Below are positions 7,683 to 14,758 of a stretch of 19,535 nt of DNA, piece after piece; position 1 is the first letter of the stretch; each line of letters starts with the position of its first letter. The DNA lies in assembly GCA_934643865.1 (NCBI GenBank), contig CAKUCX010000065.1, positions 1 to 19,535 of the forward strand. Reading direction: 5' to 3'. The notes below the pieces were generated by a model. It worked only from the letters and a program-made list of their open reading frames with translations, had not been told where the DNA came from and made no database searches. Origin of the DNA: an uncultured Kiritimatiellota bacterium. GTDB lineage: Bacteria; Verrucomicrobiota; Kiritimatiellia; RFP12; UBA1067. Position numbers and translations under genes: made by a program.

Positions 7683-10600
7683 CTACCGCACGGTCGGCCC
7701 TCCTTCGGGCGCCGTGTAGCTCCGCAGTTCGTACGGACCCAGCTTCAGCTCCTGCGTCGTCGCGCCGCCGAAGAGCCCCCCGCCGAACGTCTCGCCCGAA
7801 ACGAGGTTCTCCGTCTTCGCGGGGAACGCTAGCGTGACGGCGCGAGGCGTCGCACCCGTGTTGACGACGTAGAAATAGCTCCGCCCGTTAAACGTACACT
7901 GCCGCACGCGCACGTCGTCCACCCCGCACGGCACGTCGTCCATCACGACCGCCGGCAGCGCGCGGAACGCCTGGACGAACGGCACGAGCACGTCCTCCAT
8001 GCCGTAGGTGCCGATGAGGAAGCCCCCCTTCGAGAGCCCGAGCACGTCACCGTAACGCAGCGGCTCGACGAAGTGCCGCAGCGCGTGGATGCCGGAGGGA
8101 TTGATCGTGGAGACGCGCCAGGGGCACTCCTTCAGCCAGTCGCAGGAGAGCGTGTTGCCGCCGCCGGAGGAGGCGCCGATCGGGCTCTCCCAGTAGCGGT
8201 CGTGCTGGTGGACGAGCGGGAAGGCGGCGCCCTTCAGGTTCGCGTAGAAGCCCGGCAGGGTGTCCAGCACGCGCTGGTGCGCGCGGACGGCGGGCGAGGG
8301 ATAGTTCTGCCGCCAGCGGTAGTCCGCCGGCACCATCGTCTGGCCGAGGACGAGGTTCGGAATCTCCTTCGTGAGGCGCACGGGATCGAGGCCCGCGCCG
8401 CGCCAGGCGGAGGACATGAAGCCGTCCTTCAGGAAGTCGGGGTGCGACAGGTTCGCGGGCACCATGTAGTTGAGCCAGAGCTTGAGGTCCGGCCGCCGCG
8501 CCGCGAGCGTGCGCGCCTCCTTCACGTAGAAGTCCGTCACCACGTCGCAGCGCCACTGCAGCCAGTCGTCCCAGGCGTTCGCGCGCAGCCACGCCGCGTA
8601 GGCCCGGCCGCGCAGCGGGTCCTTCTTCAGCCCGTCGGGGAGCGCGAGCCCCTTCGCCCGCGCGAACGCCTCCACGGTACCGTCGTTGTAGCCGCTCTTC
8701 TCGTCGCCGAACCAGAGGAAGCAGTGGCGCGTGAGGTGCATGCACACGCCCTTGAAGCTCGGATGCCCCGCGCCTTGCTCCACGAGCGCGGCAATCGTCT
8801 CGGAGATGTGGCGGCGCACCTCGGGGTGGTGGAAGTTGAAGTTGGGGGGCGTGTCGTGCCAGCCGCCCCAGTTCGGCCTGCCCGTGTCGTGGATCGCGAC
8901 GACGGAACCGTGGAGGGAACCGTCGGACATCGACGCGCGCGTGACGAGGCCGTCCGGCACCGGCATCGTGTTGAGGTTCACGGTCGGCATGAGGAAGAGC
9001 CCCTCGCGGTCGAACTTCGCGTACCAGGCACTCAGGAAGTCCGGCGCATGGCGGCGCGGGTTGTAGCGTTCGCCGATCAGACCGTGGTACCAGGCGCCCG
9101 GATAGGCAAGGAGGTTCTCGCCCGTGAACTTCATGAGCGCGGCCGTACGGTCGATCAGGTTCCCCAGGTCGCCGGGGAGGAAGCCGTCGGACGGCACGGC
9201 GAAGTCGTAACCGATCGCGGGGTCCTCGAAGTAGAGCGCCACGACGCGGTTCCAGCCGGCGCGCGGCGCGTCCTTCGCGAGGCGCTTCTGCCGTTCTTCG
9301 AGGCGGTCCTTGTCGAAGTTCTGGATGTCGTGCCAGGCGCGCGCGAGGCCGGTCGGCGGCGGCACGGGTTTCGGCTCGCGGATCGCCGCCGCCGGCAGCG
9401 CGCCGCCCTTCACGCGGTAGACGCGCACGGCGGAGAGGGCGGCGGGCGCGCCCGCGCGCGCCGTCATCGCGATGAGCGCGACGTCGGGATCGCTCGCCCA
9501 GTAGAGGACGCGGTGGGTGAGGATGCGCCCCGTGTTCGGGTATTCGTCGCCGGTCGCGTAGCCGACCTGCATCGTGTAGTCGCCGCCCGGCGAGCGGGCC
9601 TTCTGGATGATGAGGTCCGCCGTGCGCACGGCGTCGTCGGGGTAGTCGATCTCGAAGACCCAGAGCGGCGCGTTCGTGTCGATGTTGAAGTGCAGCGCGT
9701 AGCGGTCGCCGGCCTGCGGCCCCGCCTCCAGGTAGGGGACGCCGCCGAGGCGCTTCGCCGCGACGGGCCCCACGGCGCGGAAGCGGTCGGGGCCCGGCGC
9801 GCGGTCGAGCGTCAGCGTCTGGACAAGCTCCAGGTCCCCGAGGACGCCCGGCGCCTTCAGGGCCGCCTGCGCGGCCGCGCCCGTCAGTTCATACGGGTTG
9901 TCGCGCCGCAGCACGGCAAAGGGCACAGAGCCGTAGAACCACGTCCCGTCCGTCGCCTTGAGCGCGTAGTCGCCCGCCGGCAGATTGACGAGCAGGTGCG
10001 CGGGCTTCTCCCCCACCGCGTCCCGATACTGGGCGACGACCGTCCCGTTCGTGTCGCAGAGGCAGTACTTCAGGCCCGCGAGGTCGCAGCCGGCGGGGCT
10101 CGTCGCCGTCACGGTGAGCGTCCCGGGCGTGTCCGCGAGCGCGTAGAGGCCCTGCGCCTTGAGTTCGATCACCTGCGCGCGCCGCCAGATCTCGCGGATC
10201 TGCTCGGGCGCGAGGGGCGCGGAGTAGATGCGCAGGTCGTCGATGAGGCCGTCGAACTGGCGCGCGTCCCGATCGCCGCCCACGAAGAAGGACGCGAAGG
10301 TCTGGCGGTCGAAGGTGAGGAGGTCGTGCGGCTTGAGCGCCTCGACCATCGGCGAGGTGCCGTCGCCCGCGCTGCGCCCACCCTGCCCGTTGAGGTAGAT
10401 CGCCACCCGCTCCTCGTCCCACGTCACCGCGAGGTGCGTCCAGTCCTCCCCGCCGGCGGCCAGCGGCGGCTGGCGGACGGCGAACTGGTCGTCGTCGTCG
10501 CCCTGGTCGGCGCGGAGGCGGTCGCCCCACCACCAGAACCAGAGCTGCCCCGAGCCGACGCGCGCGCCCTTCGCGGGCTCGTTCGCGAAGAGGACGCGCC

Positions 10601-11453
10601 AGATCTCGCCCCCGTCCGGGCGCCGGCCGCGATCCGGCCACTCCCGCTTGTACCAGAGCGAGACCGTGCCGCGCTCGGGCACGAGGTTGCCCGGCGCGGC
10701 GTATTCGAGGACGCTCTTCGCCTTCGCGGTGAGGCGCACGGCCTTCCCGTACCGTCCCTCGGCGTAGGAAAGCCCCTCCGCGCGGCGCGGCGCCTTCGCG
10801 CCCTTCGCGTCCTTCGCCTCCACGCTGCCGTCGAACGGCGCGTGGAAGAGAAGCTCGGGCGTGACGCGCTTCTTCTCCGCCCGGGCGGGCAGCTCCCGCT
10901 CCAGAGCGTACCGTGCGCCGTAGAACGCAAGCGGGCCCGCCGCCTTCGAGATGTCCCAGCGCAGATGCAGGCTCTCCACCGTCTCCGCGACCTCCGCCGC
11001 CTGCGAATAGGTCTTGCGGTGGCCCTTCGTCTCGAAGGGGCGGCTCCGGTAGTAGTGGAGGCCCGGCCCGTGCCCCTCGAAGTAGGCGAGCCCCTCCGTG
11101 CCGCGCGCGCCACCCAGCTCCGTCACGAGCGTGCAGTCGCGCCCCCGGTAGGGCTTCGGGTCGAAGTTCGCGCTCGTGAAGACGAGCTTGCGCATGCCCG
11201 CCTTGAACGCCGCGCGCGCGTCGACGACGAGGTGGTCGACGGCCTGCGAGACGACGAGGTGGCGGCCGAAGGCGCCGCCTTCCGTGTTGAAGACGAGGAG
11301 CGTGCGGCCCGCCGCATCGACGACGCGCACGGCATCGCCCCGTGCCACGGTCTTCGTCTCACGCCACGGGCAACCCGGAAACGACACGACGTCCGCCGCA
11401 GCGGCCCACGCCGCCACGGCGAACCCCAACGCGAAGTGGAGAGGGTTCTTCAT
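7683..11453 (-). CDS. Large secreted LamG-domain protein, putative glycoside hydrolase
   Basis: A 1256-residue secreted protein. A Sec signal peptide (1-20, MKNPLHFALG then an Ala-rich core) is followed by a beta-rich region with a SANFDPKPYRGRD segment. A concanavalin-A-like LamG domain spans about 200-425 (GTVSLWYKREW, WTHLAVTWDEERVAIYLNG, FDGLIDDLRIYSAPL). Another beta-rich region follows (about 430-690), then a long alpha/beta part (about 705-1170) that reads like a TIM-barrel glycosidase (WNRVVALYFEDPAIGYDF, GLFLMPTVNLNTMP, GVCMHLTRHCFLWFGDEKSGYND, LKLWLNYM), and a C-terminal beta domain (about 1180-1250). I could not place it in a numbered GH family or name catalytic residues; the Glu/Asp in YFEDP and FGDEKSGYND are candidates. 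The frame stays open upstream to 13034, but the ATG at 11453 gives the signal peptide. No Shine-Dalgarno is visible there. Confidence 0.85.
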   Translation of the reverse strand: MKNPLHFALGFAVAAWAAAADVVSFPGCPWRETKTVARGDAVRVVDAAGRTLLVFNTEGGAFGRHLVVSQAVDHLVVDARAAFKAGMRKLVFTSANFDPKPYRGRDCTLVTELGGARGTEGLAYFEGHGPGLHYYRSRPFETKGHRKTYSQAAEVAETVESLHLRWDISKAAGPLAFYGARYALERELPARAEKKRVTPELLFHAPFDGSVEAKDAKGAKAPRRAEGLSYAEGRYGKAVRLTAKAKSVLEYAAPGNLVPERGTVSLWYKREWPDRGRRPDGGEIWRVLFANEPAKGARVGSGQLWFWWWGDRLRADQGDDDDQFAVRQPPLAAGGEDWTHLAVTWDEERVAIYLNGQGGRSAGDGTSPMVEALKPHDLLTFDRQTFASFFVGGDRDARQFDGLIDDLRIYSAPLAPEQIREIWRRAQVIELKAQGLYALADTPGTLTVTATSPAGCDLAGLKYCLCDTNGTVVAQYRDAVGEKPAHLLVNLPAGDYALKATDGTWFYGSVPFAVLRRDNPYELTGAAAQAALKAPGVLGDLELVQTLTLDRAPGPDRFRAVGPVAAKRLGGVPYLEAGPQAGDRYALHFNIDTNAPLWVFEIDYPDDAVRTADLIIQKARSPGGDYTMQVGYATGDEYPNTGRILTHRVLYWASDPDVALIAMTARAGAPAALSAVRVYRVKGGALPAAAIREPKPVPPPTGLARAWHDIQNFDKDRLEERQKRLAKDAPRAGWNRVVALYFEDPAIGYDFAVPSDGFLPGDLGNLIDRTAALMKFTGENLLAYPGAWYHGLIGERYNPRRHAPDFLSAWYAKFDREGLFLMPTVNLNTMPVPDGLVTRASMSDGSLHGSVVAIHDTGRPNWGGWHDTPPNFNFHHPEVRRHISETIAALVEQGAGHPSFKGVCMHLTRHCFLWFGDEKSGYNDGTVEAFARAKGLALPDGLKKDPLRGRAYAAWLRANAWDDWLQWRCDVVTDFYVKEARTLAARRPDLKLWLNYMVPANLSHPDFLKDGFMSSAWRGAGLDPVRLTKEIPNLVLGQTMVPADYRWRQNYPSPAVRAHQRVLDTLPGFYANLKGAAFPLVHQHDRYWESPIGASSGGGNTLSCDWLKECPWRVSTINPSGIHALRHFVEPLRYGDVLGLSKGGFLIGTYGMEDVLVPFVQAFRALPAVVMDDVPCGVDDVRVRQCTFNGRSYFYVVNTGATPRAVTLAFPAKTENLVSGETFGGGLFGGATTQELKLGPYELRSYTAPEGGPTVR

Positions 11454-11459
11454 GCAAAG

Positions 11460-11487
11460 AGTATAGCATAACGTCGCGTCGTGGCAA
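11460..11487 (-). promoter_or_regulatory. Sigma-70-like promoter directly abutting the LamG/GH-like start codon (leaderless)
   Basis: On the minus strand TTGCCA (11482-11487) and TATACT (11460-11465) each match the consensus at five of six positions, with a 16-bp spacer. The -10 box ends six bases before the ATG at 11453, so initiation at the usual distance would fall on the A of the start codon. There is no Shine-Dalgarno in the 25 bp upstream, which fits leaderless translation. It lies wholly within the 41-bp gap after the oxidoreductase gene. Confidence 0.6.
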
Positions 11488-11494
11488 TGGTGGG

Positions 11495-12961
11495 CTAGCG
11501 CCCGGCCATCATCTTCGAGAAGTCCCAGTCGCCGCGCTTCGGCGCCTTCAGGAACGCGTTCGCCTCGGGCTTGTTCGTGAACGTCAGCGCCTTCGGGTCG
11601 AAGTGCAGCTCCTCGCCGGGGAAGCGCAGCGCGACGCAGCCGATGAGCAGCGCCTCGGTGAGCGGGGCCGCGTAGGCGAGCTTCGAGCCGCAGCGCGCCG
11701 GATCGCCCGCCTGGCAGGCCTCCACGAACTCGCGGTAGTGGTTGTAGCCGCTCGCCTTGTCGCCCGCCGGGATCGCGGCGTTGAAGGCGGCCGTGTCGCC
11801 GGCGATGCAGGCCGGACGGCTCGCGTGCGAGAAGCCGATCGTCGTCGCCTTCGAGCCGATCACGATCAGGCCGTTGTCCGGCACGACGGGCGCGACGGTC
11901 GCGGGCGCCGTGTAGGGCTTCCCCTCCTTCTTCGCCTTCTCGGCCTTCCGGGCCTCGGCGTGCTTGCCGTTCTCGGCGGCAAAGGCGGCAAGCCCGGGAA
12001 CGGCGTCCGTCGGCGGCAGCAGGTGTCCATCGAACCACGTGAGCTTGACGGGGTGCGGAATCCACTTGTTCGGCGCGAACGTCATCTCGATGCGGGACTT
12101 CTTCGGGTAGGCGATCGTGACGGGGCCCTCGCCGTAGGTGTCGGCCTTGACGGTCACGGGGAGGCCAAGCTCGAACGTCCAGAACGCCGGATCGGCGTTG
12201 TGGACGGCCATGTCGCCGATCGCGCCGCAGCCGTAGTCCCACCACCCGCGCCAACAGAAGGTGTGGTAGGCGCGCGAGTAGCCGTGGTCCGCGCTCGGGC
12301 CGCACCAGCAGTCCCAGGCGTTCGGCGCATAGCCCGCCGGAAGCGGCTCGGCCTTCGGATACACCTTCATGCCCTGCGGCCACACCGGGCGGTCGGACCA
12401 GCTGTAGAGCTCCTTCACGTCGCCCCACACGCCCGCGTCGCGCAGCGCCTTGTAGCGCCACACGCCCGGATGGCCCTGGTTGCCCATCTGGCAGACGACG
12501 CCCGTCTTGAGCTGCGTCTTGAGCATGAGTTCGCACTCCTCGACGGTGCGGGCGAGCGGCTTCTGCACGTAGACGTGCTTGCCGGCGAGCATGCAGTCCA
12601 CGGAGATGTAGGCGTGCGTGTGGTCCGGCGTACCGACCTGCACGGCCTCGAACGTGTCGCCCATCGTCTTGAGCATGTCGCGGTAGTCCGTGAACTTCGG
12701 GATGCCGGGGTACTTCTTCTCCCAGCGGTCGAACGCGCCCGGGTTGATGTCGCACACCGCGACAAGCTCGCAGCCCGCCGCGATGAGGCTTTCCGTCGCG
12801 GCCCCGCCCATGCCCCCGCAGCCGACGGCGGCGAGCTTCAGGCGGCGGCCCTTCACCTCGCCCTTGAACGCGGACTTCGGGGCCAGGTCGATGCCGAACA
12901 CGGGACCGAGCGAAAAGGCGCCCAGGCTGGCGACGAAGTTGCGGCGATTGATCTTGAACAT
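11495..12961 (-). CDS. Gfo/Idh/MocA family NAD(P)-dependent oxidoreductase with Tat-like signal
   Basis: The 488-residue protein belongs to the Gfo/Idh/MocA family, which oxidises or reduces sugars and inositols with bound NAD(P). Residues 1-28 (NRRNFVASLG and a hydrophobic stretch) look like a twin-arginine signal, common for PVC members and consistent with folding around a cofactor before export. The Rossmann glycine motif AVGCGGMGG is at 45-53, with the acidic DIN after strand two (71-73). TPDHTHAYIS (111-120) is typical. The EKP motif is QKP here (133-135), as in several PVC subfamilies. Later motifs include WRGWWDYGCGAIGDMAVHN. A GGAGAG ribosome site precedes the ATG. It starts 42 bp after miaB with no terminator between. 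The substrate cannot be read from sequence; a sugar from the neighbouring glycosidases is a fair guess. Confidence 0.93.
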   Translation of the reverse strand: MFKINRRNFVASLGAFSLGPVFGIDLAPKSAFKGEVKGRRLKLAAVGCGGMGGAATESLIAAGCELVAVCDINPGAFDRWEKKYPGIPKFTDYRDMLKTMGDTFEAVQVGTPDHTHAYISVDCMLAGKHVYVQKPLARTVEECELMLKTQLKTGVVCQMGNQGHPGVWRYKALRDAGVWGDVKELYSWSDRPVWPQGMKVYPKAEPLPAGYAPNAWDCWCGPSADHGYSRAYHTFCWRGWWDYGCGAIGDMAVHNADPAFWTFELGLPVTVKADTYGEGPVTIAYPKKSRIEMTFAPNKWIPHPVKLTWFDGHLLPPTDAVPGLAAFAAENGKHAEARKAEKAKKEGKPYTAPATVAPVVPDNGLIVIGSKATTIGFSHASRPACIAGDTAAFNAAIPAGDKASGYNHYREFVEACQAGDPARCGSKLAYAAPLTEALLIGCVALRFPGEELHFDPKALTFTNKPEANAFLKAPKRGDWDFSKMMAGR

Positions 12962-13003
12962 CTACTCTCTCCTTTTTTGATTTGAAGAATTCGTGTGTCG
13001 TGG

Positions 13004-14437
13004 CTAGTGTAGCATTTTCGCGGATGCGGGGCATGGAGAATTTTTCCGCCCGGCGAGCGAGCCGAGGAGGATCTGGGGGTGTGCGTCGTCGATCCGCACG
13101 TCGACGAGATCGCCGACGGCGACCGGGCGGACGGGATCGAAGACGACGATGCGGTTCCCGGAGTCGCGCCCGCTCCAGCGGGCGGGGTTGCGCAGGGAGG
13201 GCCCCTCAACCAGCACCTCGCGCACGGTGCCGACGAGGCGCCGGTTGCGGGCAAGGCCCCGGCGCTGCTGGTCGGCGAGGAGCACCTGGTCGCGACGCTC
13301 CTTCTCCGCCGTCGGCACGTCGTCCGGCCGCGCGGCCGCGCGCGTCCCGGGGCGCGGCGAGTACTTGAAGACGAAGGCGTTGTCGAAGCCCGCCTCCTCC
13401 ATGAGGGCGCGCGTCGCCTCGAAGTCCGCCTCCGTCTCGCCGGGATAGCCGACGATGACGTCGGTCGTGACGGCGAATTCGGGATCGAGCGCACGCAGCT
13501 TCGCGACGGCGGCAAGATACTCGGCGCGCGTGTAATGGCGGCCCATCTCCGCAAGCACGCGGTCGCTGCCGCTCTGCACGGGCAGGTGCAGGTGGCGGCA
13601 GGCCTTCGGGAATGCGCGGTAGGCCCGCACCAGTTCGTCCGTGCAGCCCTTCGGATGCGCGCTCGTGAAGCGGATGCGCGCGAGGCCCGGAACGCCGTTC
13701 AGCGCCTCCAGGAGGCGCGGGAACGCCTCCGCGTAGCCGCCGGGCGAAGGCGTGTCCGCCTCCGTCCAGGCCTTGTTGCGCATGCCGTAGCGCAGGACGC
13801 TCTGGCCGAGGAGGCAGACCTCGCGCACGCCGCGCGCGGCGAGTGCGCCGACCTCCGCGACGACCTCGCGCGCGGGGCGCGAGTATTCGTGGCCGCGCAC
13901 GTCGGGGACGATGCAGTAGCTGCAGCGGTTGTCGCAGCCGAGAAGCACGGTCACGTAGCTCTGGTAGCACGCGAAGCCGGTCTGCCCGCCGGACGGGCCG
14001 GCATGGGCGTCGAGACCGGACGGCACTTCGTCGTCGTCCGGCAGTTCCAGCAGGTGCGTCTCCCCCGCGCGGCACCGCTCGACGAGGCGCGGGATGAGGC
14101 CGAAGCGGCGCGGCCCCACCGCAAAGTCGAGTCCGGGCAGCGCCTTGAAGACCTCCGCCCCCATGCGCTTCACGGCGCAGCCCATGAGCCCCACGAGCTG
14201 CACCTTGCCGCCTTCGGACGCCTTGCCGCGCCCCTCCTTCACCGCGATGAGGTTCCCGCACTTGCCGATGGCCTTGCGTTCGGCCATGTCGCGCACGGTG
14301 CAGGAGTTGACGATCACGAGTTCCGCGTCGCCCTCCTCCTGCACGCGCTCATGCCCCGCCGCGTCCAGCAAGGCCCCGACGGCCTCGCTGTCGCGCACGT
14401 TCATCTGGCACCCATACGTTCGAATGAAATATTTCAT
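13004..14437 (-). CDS. miaB: tRNA-2-methylthio-N6-dimethylallyladenosine synthase
   Basis: MiaB is a radical-SAM methylthiotransferase that adds the 2-methylthio group to i6A37 of tRNAs reading codons that start with U. The 477-residue product has the N-terminal UPF0004 domain with its three cluster cysteines (C10, C46, C87), the radical-SAM motif CDNRCSYC (C168, C172, C175), the barrel with HLPVQSGSDRVL, and a C-terminal TRAM domain (about 395-465). The N-terminal YGCQMN and SCTVRDMAE favour MiaB over MtaB or RimO. The start at 14437 puts YGCQMN at the expected place; the ribosome site is weak. The upstream region is the 8-bp repeat array, so the promoter may lie inside it or in the rhamnosidase transcript. 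The sugar-oxidoreductase gene follows after 42 bp. Confidence 0.96.
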   Translation of the reverse strand: MKYFIRTYGCQMNVRDSEAVGALLDAAGHERVQEEGDAELVIVNSCTVRDMAERKAIGKCGNLIAVKEGRGKASEGGKVQLVGLMGCAVKRMGAEVFKALPGLDFAVGPRRFGLIPRLVERCRAGETHLLELPDDDEVPSGLDAHAGPSGGQTGFACYQSYVTVLLGCDNRCSYCIVPDVRGHEYSRPAREVVAEVGALAARGVREVCLLGQSVLRYGMRNKAWTEADTPSPGGYAEAFPRLLEALNGVPGLARIRFTSAHPKGCTDELVRAYRAFPKACRHLHLPVQSGSDRVLAEMGRHYTRAEYLAAVAKLRALDPEFAVTTDVIVGYPGETEADFEATRALMEEAGFDNAFVFKYSPRPGTRAAARPDDVPTAEKERRDQVLLADQQRRGLARNRRLVGTVREVLVEGPSLRNPARWSGRDSGNRIVVFDPVRPVAVGDLVDVRIDDAHPQILLGSLAGRKNSPCPASAKMLH

Positions 14438-14466
14438 GTACGTATTCGATCACCACTCTTTTGACA

Positions 14467-14758
14467 TTAAGTAGTTAAGTAGTTAAGTAGTTAAGTGGTT
14501 AAATGGTTAAGTAGTTAAGTGGTTAAGTGGTTAAGTGGTCAAGTAGTTAAGTGGTTAAGTGGTTAAGTAGTTAAGTTTTAAAGCACTCCAAAACACTTAA
14601 CGAATCAACAACTTAAAAGCGAAGCGACTTAACTACTTAACCACTTAACTACTTAAAAGCGAAGCGACTTAACGACTTAACCACTTAACTACTTAACCAC
14701 TTAAAAGCGAAGCGACTTAACGACTTAACCACTTAACCACTTAACCAACTACTTAACC
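14467..14758. repeat. Opposed arrays of an 8-bp repeat (TTAAGTRG / ACTTAACY) with embedded mini-hairpin units
   Basis: Thirteen consecutive 8-mers of the form TTAAGTRG fill 14467-14570; variants TTAAATGG and TCAAGTAG occur once each. After a 40-bp non-repetitive centre the complementary form runs from 14611 to 14746: eleven ACTTAACN 8-mers (mostly ACTTAACC or ACTTAACT) and three 16-mers ACTTAAAAGCGAAGCG at 14611, 14651 and 14699, all in exact 8-bp phase, followed by one more 8-mer at 14751-14758. The two blocks can pair into a stem of about 100 bp. The region is AT-rich inside a GC-rich genome. Its right end contains the stop codon of the rhamnosidase gene and its left end is 30 bp from the miaB start, so it fills the whole intergenic gap. 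Confidence 0.95.

Noticed and set aside
8073..11471. Long plus-strand open frames opposite the GH-like gene and other minus-strand genes
   Set aside because: These are GC-rich antisense shadows with Arg/Ala/Val-rich products and no recognisable fold, while the minus-strand proteins have clear families or signal peptides.
11454..13034. N-terminal extension of the LamG/GH-like protein up to 13034
   Set aside because: The extension is an out-of-frame reading of the oxidoreductase gene. The ATG at 11453 gives a proper signal peptide.
14438..14490. Promoter for miaB inside the 8-bp array
   Set aside because: TTAACT and TAATGT look-alikes recur every 8 bp but give spacers of 11 or 19 bp. In AT-rich repeats such matches are expected by chance.
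14467..14758. CRISPR array or direct-repeat plasmid iterons
   Set aside because: There are no unique spacers, the period is only 8 bp, and no replication initiator gene is nearby.
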